Translations under genes and position numbers: made by a program
Source of the DNA: JAAUTT01 sp038213375
GTDB lineage: Bacteria > Bacteroidota > Bacteroidia > Bacteroidales > JAAUTT01
Reading direction: 5' to 3'
Length of the DNA: 64,000 nt
NCBI GenBank assembly: GCA_038213375.1
Contig: JBBQTB010000001.1
Coordinates: 157,760-221,759 of the forward strand
Shown here: positions 16,743 through 23,928 of the stretch, piece by piece
Numbering within the stretch: the stretch's first letter is position 1
How the letters are laid out: each line of letters opens with the position of its first letter
The notes under the pieces: model-generated
What the model saw: only the letters and a program-made list of their open reading frames with translations
The model's database searches: none
Told to the model about the DNA's origin: nothing

Positions 16743-16751
16743 AATTTATTA

Positions 16752-17399
16752 ATGACTCGAATATCCACTAAAACAGTTGCCCTTATCGTTGCTCACCCCG
16801 ATGATGAAACGTTGTGGGCCGGCGGAACTTTATTAAGCCATCCCTCCTGGCAATGGTTTACTATTAGTCTATGCCGGGGAAGTGATAACGACCGTGCCCC
16901 TAAGTTTTACAATGCCTTAAAAATCTTAAAATCTGAAGGAATCATGGGTGACGTTGATGATGGCCCGGAACAAAATCCTTTGGATGAAAAAGCGTTAGCA
17001 CGAACCATTCTGGATCTATTGCCTCCTAGACATTTCGATATAGTTATTACCCATAATCCATCAGGCGAATATACAAAACACCTCAGGCACGATGAAGTTA
17101 GTAAAGCTGTAATTAATCTATGGTATGACGGTAAAATATCTGCTAATGAATTGTGGACCTTTGCTTACGAAGACGGTAATAAGGAATATTATCCCAAAGC
17201 TGAGAAAAATGATACTTTTTATCGAACTCTTATGAATCAGATCTGGCGTAGGAAATATAGTATTATTACAGAAACTTATGGTTTTGAAAAAAATAGCTGG
17301 GAAGCACAAACCACACCTAAAACAGAAGCATTCCGGCAATTTTATGTACCGGATGATGCTAAAAATTGGATTAAACAATGTGAAAATAAATCAATTTAA
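16752..17399 (+). CDS. PIG-L/LmbE family deacetylase
   Basis: Zinc-dependent N-deacetylase-like protein of 215 residues. Metal-binding motifs are visible as AHPDDE near residue 14 and the HLRHDE segment near 115; the ITHNPSGEYT stretch is typical of the family. Members remove acetyl groups from GlcNAc-type sugars on lipids or on thiol precursors such as bacillithiol. The neighbouring GT4 does not look like BshA, so bacillithiol synthesis is not supported. It lies between ldh (9 bp) and the GT4 gene (52 bp). The substrate is unknown, probably an amino-sugar conjugate made by the adjacent transferase. Confidence 0.85.
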   Translation: MTRISTKTVALIVAHPDDETLWAGGTLLSHPSWQWFTISLCRGSDNDRAPKFYNALKILKSEGIMGDVDDGPEQNPLDEKALARTILDLLPPRHFDIVITHNPSGEYTKHLRHDEVSKAVINLWYDGKISANELWTFAYEDGNKEYYPKAEKNDTFYRTLMNQIWRRKYSIITETYGFEKNSWEAQTTPKTEAFRQFYVPDDAKNWIKQCENKSI

Positions 17400-17451
17400 A
17401 ATGAGGAAATTTTCAAATCTTTAAATCAACTAATCAACTAATTATCATAAC

Positions 17452-18594
17452 ATGAAAGTTCTGGTATTATATGATTACCCTCCTTCACCGGGAGGACTTG
17501 CAACTCAAGGAGACCTTCTTTATAAGGGACTTCTTGAAATGGGTATTGATACCCATGCAGTTCATTTCGAATCTGCACAGGAGAAAGAATGGTATTATAG
17601 GTGGTTTGAGCCAGATGTTGTTGTTGGTGTAGGTTATTGGGGACACACTCCGCAATTAGTTCTTCACCCTCAACGCTATGGTGTGCAACCTGTACCTTGG
17701 TTAGTTGCCGACGGTTACATTGCAAACTACCAGGAGGTATTAAATGCTCTTCCATTGATATTGGTAACGTCCAATTGGGTAAAGGAGATGTATGTACGCG
17801 ACGGTATCAAGAGCGATATTATTGAAGTATTACCTGTTGGTTGCGATACCGATTCATTTATACCGTTTAGTAAAGATGATTCGAAAATATTGGCTGTGCG
17901 CGAATCATTAGGCATTTCACCTGATCAGTTGATGATCCTCACCATTGGTGGCGATGCTGCTTCAAAAGGTGCACAAGAAGTTATGCAGGCACTGGCTATC
18001 ATTGATACGAAAGCACCAGACTGGAAATATGTTTGCAAAGTATGGCCACAGCCACGAACTAAGCGTCAAAACGTTGCTGATCTGGAAATGGCGATAAATC
18101 TGGGTATTGAAAAAAATGTTACCTATGCAACTAACACCATTTCAAGAAATTTTATGCCTTACCTGATTGGAGCTTGCGATATATATGCGGCCCCTTCGCG
18201 ACTGGAAGGTTTCGGAATGCCACAAGTGGAAGCAGGAGCTTGCGGGAAACCGGTAATAAGTATCAAAGCCATGGGTATGCTGGATACACTTATACATGAC
18301 GAAACAGCCTTATTGGCAAATATTGCTCAGAAAATTGTTGTGAACGAAGTAACAGTTGGCGATGAATCAGGCTTTGAAGGTAAACATAAAGTGGTATTTA
18401 AAGAGCCGCGAACGGTCGATTACCGTGCAAATGTTCAGGATATTGCAAAATATTTAATGGAACTTATGACTAATGCTGCACTACGTGAAAAAATGGGCAA
18501 TGCAGGGAGAATGCGTGTGGTCGAAAATTTTGACTACCGCATTGTTGCAAAGCGATTTGTTCAAATAATGAACGAAAAATTGGGGATAAAATGA
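17452..18594 (+). CDS. Glycosyltransferase, GT4 family
   Basis: GT-B fold transferase of 380 residues using a nucleotide sugar and retaining the anomeric configuration. The N-terminal glycine-rich loop is YPPSPGGLATQG (about 10-20). The donor-binding E-x7-E motif is in RLEGFGMPQVEAGACGKPV (about 250). No membrane segment or signal peptide is present. The acceptor cannot be read from the sequence. The tight neighbourhood with a deacetylase and an (alpha/alpha)6 glycosidase suggests one small glycoside that is made and later broken down, possibly a compatible solute or glycolipid head group; this is inference. Confidence 0.85.
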   Translation: MKVLVLYDYPPSPGGLATQGDLLYKGLLEMGIDTHAVHFESAQEKEWYYRWFEPDVVVGVGYWGHTPQLVLHPQRYGVQPVPWLVADGYIANYQEVLNALPLILVTSNWVKEMYVRDGIKSDIIEVLPVGCDTDSFIPFSKDDSKILAVRESLGISPDQLMILTIGGDAASKGAQEVMQALAIIDTKAPDWKYVCKVWPQPRTKRQNVADLEMAINLGIEKNVTYATNTISRNFMPYLIGACDIYAAPSRLEGFGMPQVEAGACGKPVISIKAMGMLDTLIHDETALLANIAQKIVVNEVTVGDESGFEGKHKVVFKEPRTVDYRANVQDIAKYLMELMTNAALREKMGNAGRMRVVENFDYRIVAKRFVQIMNEKLGIK

Positions 18595-18611
18595 GCTGAA
18601 AATAAAAATGA

Positions 18612-18669
18612 TTTGAAAATTTGAAGATGTGGTTATTTAAAATAATAAATCATCTTTTTGATTTTCAAA
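18612..18669. repeat. Long imperfect inverted repeat between GT4 and glycosidase genes
   Basis: TTTGAAAAT..AGATG on the left pairs with CATCT..ATTTTCAAA on the right around an AT-rich loop. It lies in the 100-bp gap inside an apparent operon, so it may stabilise or attenuate the message. It lacks a T run of terminator type. Confidence 0.6.
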
Positions 18670-18694
18670 CTAACACATTTTTCAAATTATTATC

Positions 18695-19888
18695 ATGCAA
18701 ACTGAAATCTGGCAACAAATAGAAAAAGCAAAGAAGGCTGCCCTTGAAGTACTTCTTTACAATGCACATGGACCTTACCATGGACTACCGCGTACAGCAG
18801 GTTGGGGATATCCTGAGCCATATACGAGAGATTTGATGTTTTCCATTCTGGGAATTGGGGTTTCCAGAAATCAAAAATTATTGGATAGCATCAGAAAAGT
18901 ATTGGAAACACTGGCAAAGAATCAGACTGAACATGGTCATATACCATCATTGGTGCATGACTCGGAGGATCGTGGATCAAGTGATTCAACTCCTTTATTT
19001 TTGCTCGGTACAGGAATTTTCAGAAAAGTATCAGGTGAATCCGACTTTCTTAGCGAAGCCGTTGAAAAAGCTTTGACTTGGATGGAATATCAAAGCCCAT
19101 CAGATCGCTATCTGGTTGCCCAGCAACCCACAAGTGATTGGCGCGATGAACAGTGGGTAACCGGCTATGGTCTGTTTGTTAACACGTTGGTATATAGTTA
19201 CCTCCGAATTCTGGGCAAGCACGAAAGAGCTGACATGGTGCGTAGCGAAATGAGCCGGTTTACAATTACCGAAGGGAAGTTACATCGCCATGTTCATGAA
19301 GGACTTGTAGTAAAATATAAACCTTATTATGCTTTTTGGTCTTATAAAATACATAGTAGCGAACGGTTCGATCTGCTCGGTAACAGTCTTGCCATTCTTT
19401 CCGGTATAGCATCTCCGTCCCGCGCGGATGACATGATTTCCTGGATTGAAGAGGAGTGTGCAGGAATGAAAAAAAGAGGTGAGTTAGCTGTTGATCTGCC
19501 ACCTAATTTTTTTCCTTATACTAAACCTGAAGATCCTGATTGGCATCCGCGCTATAAATTATTTAACAATCCTGGGGAATACCATAATGGTGGCATTTGG
19601 CCATTTATATGTGCATTTTATGTAGCTGCCTTAGTAGCCGCTAAAAGATACACTCTCGCCCGGGAAAAGCTTATAGCGCTAACTCTAAGTAATCAATTGT
19701 CCGCTACCGGGAATGTTGCATTCGGATTTAATGAATGGATTAAAGCACAGGACGGCAAGCCGATGGGGCAGGACTGGCAAACCTGGAGTGCCGCGCTTTA
19801 CCTATATGCCGCAAAATGCGTTGAAGAAAAACGGACTCCATTTTTTGATGAGATTCGTGATTGTCAGGCGGAAATGAAAACAGAGTAA
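18695..19888 (+). CDS. (alpha/alpha)6-barrel glycoside hydrolase
   Basis: Cytoplasmic protein of 397 residues. Tandem helical hairpins and the motifs EPYTRDLMF (about 31), QPTSDWRDEQW, EYHNGGIWPFICAF (about 295) and FNEWIKAQDG..GQDWQTWSAALYLYA (about 345) place it with the six-hairpin glycosidases. The closest recognisable pattern is that of GH100/GH63-like or amylo-alpha-1,6-glucosidase-type proteins. The Asp of TRDLM and the Glu of FNEWI are likely acid/base candidates. It is the last gene of the glgP-to-glycosidase run and may hydrolyse the product of the adjacent GT4 or trim glucan. The family is fairly sure, the substrate is not. Confidence 0.75.
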   Translation: MQTEIWQQIEKAKKAALEVLLYNAHGPYHGLPRTAGWGYPEPYTRDLMFSILGIGVSRNQKLLDSIRKVLETLAKNQTEHGHIPSLVHDSEDRGSSDSTPLFLLGTGIFRKVSGESDFLSEAVEKALTWMEYQSPSDRYLVAQQPTSDWRDEQWVTGYGLFVNTLVYSYLRILGKHERADMVRSEMSRFTITEGKLHRHVHEGLVVKYKPYYAFWSYKIHSSERFDLLGNSLAILSGIASPSRADDMISWIEEECAGMKKRGELAVDLPPNFFPYTKPEDPDWHPRYKLFNNPGEYHNGGIWPFICAFYVAALVAAKRYTLAREKLIALTLSNQLSATGNVAFGFNEWIKAQDGKPMGQDWQTWSAALYLYAAKCVEEKRTPFFDEIRDCQAEMKTE

Positions 19889-19933
19889 AACCCTTTAAAA
19901 ACTTATGAACCTCAGGTTATCCTTATCATAAAT

Positions 19934-20001
19934 GTGTGTGAATTATGTAAATTTTTAAAAGAAATGTATAACTTCTTTTAGATGGGTATAAGGTATATTT
20001 A
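19934..20001 (+). promoter_or_regulatory. Regulon promoter site H
   Basis: TTATGTAAA (19943-19951) and the weaker ATGTATAAC (19964-19972) have a 21-bp period. The -7 box TATATTTA (19994-20001) follows after 21 bp. It precedes the second csbD-like gene at 20040. Confidence 0.65.
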
Positions 20002-20039
20002 CATTACTAAAATTTCTTCTCAACCTAAAGTTAGAATCT

Positions 20040-20225
20040 ATGGATACAAATAATGCATCAGGATACTGGATCGTGAAAAAGGAGAAAATAAAACAAAAAT
20101 ATGCTATCCTTACCGATGAAGATTTGCATTTTTGTGAAGGTAAGGAAAAAGAAATGATAGAATTACTGGGCTATAAACTTGGAAAAACAAGTGAAGAACT
20201 GCGCAATATTATCGTAGCCCTATAA
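20040..20225 (+). CDS. CsbD-like stress protein, paralogue 2
   Basis: A 61-residue soluble protein aligned end to end with the CsbD-like protein at 2672: both have GxW near the start, KEKIKQKYAILTDEDL against KGKLKKKFAILTENNL, and YKLGKTSEELRNIIVAL against IKLGKTKDQLHDILGAF. The function of the family is unknown beyond stress association. It is again preceded by a regulon promoter (site H), which strengthens the link between this gene family and that motif. An AraC-type regulator remnant lies just downstream at 20322. Confidence 0.78.
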   Translation: MDTNNASGYWIVKKEKIKQKYAILTDEDLHFCEGKEKEMIELLGYKLGKTSEELRNIIVAL

Positions 20226-20321
20226 TTGAATTGCTACTTGTGAGGTTTGCGTTTGCCTTAAACGACAAAAACAGATCATTGAGAGTAATTGAATGTTTTC
20301 CATTTGGTTAAAAGGCACATT

Positions 20322-20543
20322 ATGATGTTGCAAATTAGAAATATGGAAAGTGGTCGTTGTATTGTATTAGTTGATTATGAACTCAATAAGCTAGGACTTC
20401 AATACAAAAGTGTTAAGTTGTGTTAAGTTAAATTAAAACAAAAAATATATCAGACGAGAAATTGCGATTGATATACTTTTTCTAAATAATAATTTCGAAG
20501 CAGAAAAAATAATCAGAATTGTCAAATCCTTAAATATTTTTTG
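20322..20543 (+). pseudogene. AraC-family regulator remnant (N-terminal part)
   Basis: From ATG 20322/20325 the frame reads MLQIRNMESGRC..VDYELNKLGLQY, which parallels the start of the AraC-type protein at 11195 (KYMVSMRCK..KEELRKLGLHF). After about 20420 the frame is lost. Further on another frame gives NISDEKLRLI, matching the ENISDDQRDQI segment of the intact protein. The DNA-binding half is absent. The 375-bp gap between 20225 and 20602 is therefore the remains of a paralogous regulator beside a regulon gene. Nothing else is seen in the gap. Confidence 0.62.
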
Positions 20544-20610
20544 AAAATTATATACTAATATTCAGCAGTAACGTTTATTTTTACATTCTATAATTTAGAA
20601 ATTGGTAACT

Positions 20611-20994
20611 ATGTCATTAGAAATTTCAGGAAAGGTATTGCAACTTCTGCCCGAACAAACCGGGGAAGGTAAAAACGGCACATGGGTGCGCCGCGATTTT
20701 GTTATTGAAACAGCCGAGCAATACCCTAAAAAAATCTGCTTTAGTGGGTGGGGAGATAAGGCCGCTCAGGTGAATGGTTTGCAACCGGGCCAAACAGTTA
20801 AAGTATCCTTTAATCCCGAGTCGCGCGAATTTAATACCAAATGGTACACTGACCTTAGGGCATGGAAAATTGAGGCCGATGCAGGTTCGCCGGGGAGCGT
20901 TAGCGGTGGCGCTGATTACAATCGTATTCAGCCGCCACCTGAAGAGTTTTTGCCAGCGGCTCCTTCTGGTGAAGAGAATGATTTACCTTTCTAG
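20611..20994 (+). CDS. DUF3127 protein with SSB-like C-terminal tip
   Basis: Soluble protein of 127 residues from ATG 20611 (an in-frame TTG at 20602 adds only three residues). Residues 1-88 match the DUF3127 family of Bacteroidota, a predicted OB-fold: EISGKVLQLLPEQTG, then WVRRDFVIETAEQYPKKICF and FNTKWYTDLRAWKIE. The Gly/Pro-rich tail ends in the acidic tip EENDLPF, which resembles the C-terminal tip by which SSB recruits repair proteins. A single-strand DNA-binding or accessory role is suggested but unproven. Its stop codon overlaps a dispersed repeat starting at 20992. Confidence 0.78.
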   Translation: MSLEISGKVLQLLPEQTGEGKNGTWVRRDFVIETAEQYPKKICFSGWGDKAAQVNGLQPGQTVKVSFNPESREFNTKWYTDLRAWKIEADAGSPGSVSGGADYNRIQPPPEEFLPAAPSGEENDLPF

Positions 20995-21094
20995 TGTTAT
21001 CTTACACATAATTATGCGGTTATATCTGTTGAAAGACCTGTCAGGTTTCAAAAACCTGACAGGTCTTATCATCAAATTTATCTTTAACATTGCA
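20992..21094. repeat. Dispersed inverted-repeat element, copy 1 (interrupted)
   Basis: It shares TAGTGTTAT.TTA.ACATAATT..GCGGTT.TATC and the right end ATTTAT.TTTAACAT.GCA with 31259-31318. In both places the element starts at the TAG stop codon of the upstream gene. The outer ends are inverted (TGTTATGTTAAA against TTTAACATAGCA). This copy carries an extra 44-bp palindromic insert. Confidence 0.68.
21027..21070. repeat. Palindromic repeat inserted in the element
   Basis: A perfect 16-bp inverted repeat, AAGACCTGTCAGGTTT (21033-21048) against its complement (21052-21067), with a 3-base loop. TATC occurs on both sides (21023-21026 and 21067-21070), which may be a small target duplication. Palindromes of this CCTGTCAGG/CCTGACAGG type are common intergenic repeats in Bacteroidota, as far as I know. 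The 21095-21259 stretch beyond holds nothing recognisable. Confidence 0.75.
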
Positions 21095-21259
21095 CTTGCA
21101 AGGAAGCCCAACCCTTAAAAGCGGCTATAACAGTACTTAATCGTTCAGAGTTGGAAATGTTGTATTAAACTTCGTATCTCAAGATCATAAATAATAGATA
21201 TAGTCCCTTTATAAGTGATTTACTTTGAATTAGTTATAAATTAAGTATTTCCTCGATCC

Positions 21260-22897
21260 TTATTGCTTTCGCTCCAACTCTTTTAATGTATCCAACTTTT
21301 TCTTTTCGAGAAAGCTGTAGATGTCGCCTAGGTGTTCTTTTACACGTTTATTGCCAAATTCATACACTTTGTTCACCAATCCATCAAGAAAATCGCGGTC
21401 GTGTGATACGAGAATGAGTGTACCGTCGAAATCTTTCAGGGCACTTTTTAAAATGTCCTTTGTTTTTATATCAAGGTGATTGGTAGGCTCATCGAGAATA
21501 AGCAAGTTTACAGGTTCAAGCAATAACTTTATCATAGCCAAACGGGTTCTTTCACCTCCCGAAAGTACTTTTACTTTTTTAGTAGTGTTGTCGCCTCCAA
21601 ACATAAAAGCCCCTAGAATATCCTTTATTTTGGCACGAATATCGCCCTTTGCAACATCATCTATGGTTTGAAATACAGTAATCTCCTCATTAAGGAGCGA
21701 TGCTTGATTTTGGGCAAAATACCCAATCATAACATTATGCCCCAGAGTGAGGTTTCCTTCGTATTCAATCTCACCCATAATACTCTTAATAAGCGTGGAT
21801 TTTCCCTCGCCATTTTTGCCTACAAAGGCAACACGCTCGCCTCGCTCGATGGTAAATGACGCATTTGAAAAAACAGTGTGAGTACCGTAACTTTTCGACA
21901 TGGCTTCCAATATAACAGGATAGTTACCAGACCTTGGCGATGGTGGAAATTTCAAACGGAGCGATGAATTGTCTTCTTCATCAACCTCGATTATTTCTAA
22001 TTTTTCCAGCATTTTAACACGTGATTGTACCTGATTTGTTTTGGAATATGTACATTTGAAACGATCGATAAAATCCTGGTTACTGGCAATCATTTTCTGT
22101 TGTTCCTCTGCCTGTTTTTGTTGCTGTTCACGACGTTCCTTTCGCAATTGCAAGTATGTTGTGTAATTTACTTTATAATCGTAAATACGTCCCATTGTAA
22201 TTTCGATGGTACGGTTGGTAATGTTGTCAACAAATGCGCGGTCATGGGAAATGACGATAACCGCTTTTGCACTATTGATCAGAAATTCTTCCAACCATTG
22301 TATCGACTCTATATCCATATGGTTGGTTGGCTCATCGAGAAGTAGGAGGTCGGGTTTTTGCAACAGTATTTTTGCCAGTTCGATGCGCATACGCCATCCA
22401 CCACTAAATTCGCCAGTAGGCCTCGAAAAGTCCTCTCGTAAAAATCCCAATCCCAATAATATTTTTTCAACTTCCGCATCATAGTTAATTTCTTCCACTG
22501 AATAAAACTTTTCACTTAATGCGGAGACTTTTTCGATAAGCTCGAAATAACTAGCTGATTCGTAATCTGTGCGGGTAGAAAGTTGGTTATTGAGTTCATC
22601 AATTTCATGCTGCATGGCAAAAATATTCGCGAATGCCTGTGCGGCTTCATCAAATACTGTGCGGTTATCTTCGGTAAGTAAATGTTGGGGAAGATAGGCT
22701 ATTATTGCATCTTTTGGGGCCGACACTTTGCCACTTGAAGCATTTCGTGCACCTGCGATAATTTTGAGCATCGTAGATTTTCCGGCGCCATTTTTACCCA
22801 TCAAGGCAATACGGTCTTTTTCATTGATGGCAAATGAGACATCTTTAAAAAGGGTTGTTCCTCCAAATTCTACGCTAAGTCCGTCAACTGAAATCAT
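21260..22897 (-). CDS. ABC-F family ATPase
   Basis: Soluble tandem ABC ATPase of 545 residues without membrane domains. The first ATPase has GKNGAGKS, FSGGWRMR and LLLDEPTNH; the linker (about 235-300) is rich in charged residues and KER/EQQQK helices; the second has GKNGEGKS, LSGGERTR and LILDEPTNH. ABC-F proteins act on the ribosome as translation factors or in antibiotic protection. The motif set and short C-terminus are like the Ybit/EttA-type housekeeping members, so resistance is not implied. It is transcribed alone, opposite to its neighbours. A second, longer ABC-F lies at 50103. Confidence 0.92.
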   Translation of the reverse strand: MISVDGLSVEFGGTTLFKDVSFAINEKDRIALMGKNGAGKSTMLKIIAGARNASSGKVSAPKDAIIAYLPQHLLTEDNRTVFDEAAQAFANIFAMQHEIDELNNQLSTRTDYESASYFELIEKVSALSEKFYSVEEINYDAEVEKILLGLGFLREDFSRPTGEFSGGWRMRIELAKILLQKPDLLLLDEPTNHMDIESIQWLEEFLINSAKAVIVISHDRAFVDNITNRTIEITMGRIYDYKVNYTTYLQLRKERREQQQKQAEEQQKMIASNQDFIDRFKCTYSKTNQVQSRVKMLEKLEIIEVDEEDNSSLRLKFPPSPRSGNYPVILEAMSKSYGTHTVFSNASFTIERGERVAFVGKNGEGKSTLIKSIMGEIEYEGNLTLGHNVMIGYFAQNQASLLNEEITVFQTIDDVAKGDIRAKIKDILGAFMFGGDNTTKKVKVLSGGERTRLAMIKLLLEPVNLLILDEPTNHLDIKTKDILKSALKDFDGTLILVSHDRDFLDGLVNKVYEFGNKRVKEHLGDIYSFLEKKKLDTLKELERKQ

Positions 22898-23013
22898 TTC
22901 GTATTTTTAATGAGGCGCAAAGATAATATTATAATCAGTACCTGCACCTCGATTTGACAGCTACGCTATGGATAATTTTTTAATTTTGTTTGTTTAACAG
23001 TAACAGAAAAAAT

Positions 23014-23778
23014 ATGAATAAAGTTTCAACCAATCAGTTCACTGAAAAAGGATTGACGTTATTTTTGCCTTACCACGTTACCTCGGCTGATACCGACATG
23101 AATGCCTGTTTGCGGCTTGGCTCGCTCGTAAATTTGCTGATACAATCGGCCATTAGCTCGGCGGATAATTTAGGTTTTGGTTTGAAGTTCCTACGCGAAC
23201 AAAAACTATTTTGGGTACTCAGCCGGCTTACGGTTGAAATTGACAAACCTCTTGCATGGTATAGCGCCGGGGAAGTAGAAACCTGGCCTAAAGATTTGGA
23301 CAAGATCCTTTATTTACGGGATTTTATAGTTCGTAACGATGCCCAACAAATTGTCGCCAAAGCAACCTCCGGGTGGTTAGCGGTAGATATGGAAACCAAA
23401 CGCCCAAAGACCTTCGATCCAACACATGCTCATATTTTCAATCAGTTGAGAGATAAACAAGCATTGAGTACTTCTCCCGAAAAATTATTGCCAGTAAAAG
23501 AAGGGGACATTTTTGAAATAAAAACCGGATTCTTCGATATCGATTTGAATGGACATGTTACGGCTACACGCTACATCGATTGGATGATGGATACCTTTTC
23601 GATCGGATTTCATCAAAAAAATTATCCGAAAAAAGTCTCCATTAACTTTTTGCATGAAACAAAACCGTATGAAACCATCCAATTAGTTAGATTTACAAAC
23701 AATGAGAAATCATTTGCCTTTGAAGGGGTTAACAAAACCAGTGGTTCGTTTGCCTTTCGGGGGGTTATTGAATTTTAA
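23014..23778 (+). CDS. Acyl-ACP thioesterase
   Basis: Double hot-dog enzyme of 254 residues that releases fatty acids from acyl carrier protein. ATG 23014 is chosen; an upstream in-frame start at 22990 adds residues in front of the conserved region. The first hot-dog carries the pattern TSADTDMNACLRLGSLVNLLIQSA, then WYSAGEVETWPKD. The second has DIDLNGHVTATRYIDWMMD (about 185), which contains the conserved Asn-x-His-x-x-x-x-x-Tyr catalytic arrangement. The upstream TAATTTTG (22981-22988) fits the phylum's -7 promoter box. Confidence 0.88.
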   Translation: MNKVSTNQFTEKGLTLFLPYHVTSADTDMNACLRLGSLVNLLIQSAISSADNLGFGLKFLREQKLFWVLSRLTVEIDKPLAWYSAGEVETWPKDLDKILYLRDFIVRNDAQQIVAKATSGWLAVDMETKRPKTFDPTHAHIFNQLRDKQALSTSPEKLLPVKEGDIFEIKTGFFDIDLNGHVTATRYIDWMMDTFSIGFHQKNYPKKVSINFLHETKPYETIQLVRFTNNEKSFAFEGVNKTSGSFAFRGVIEF

Positions 23779-23928
23779 GTTATTGGATAATATACAGTAA
23801 ATAAAGGTGTTTTATTATCTGAATGGGAACTTTAAAAAAACAACAACAAACATTGTTATAAAAAGCTTAGAATATTTATTAATCGTAAACCATAAATTAT
23901 CATATCAACAAATCTAAATATTAATAAA

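Noticed and set aside
16752..18594. Bacillithiol pathway pair (BshB-like PIG-L next to BshA-like GT4)
   Set aside because: The GT4 lacks the BshA-type N-terminus and overall pattern. The pairing alone is not enough.
21260..22897. Antibiotic-resistance ABC-F
   Set aside because: Motifs and linker fit housekeeping translation-factor members, and no resistance genes are nearby.
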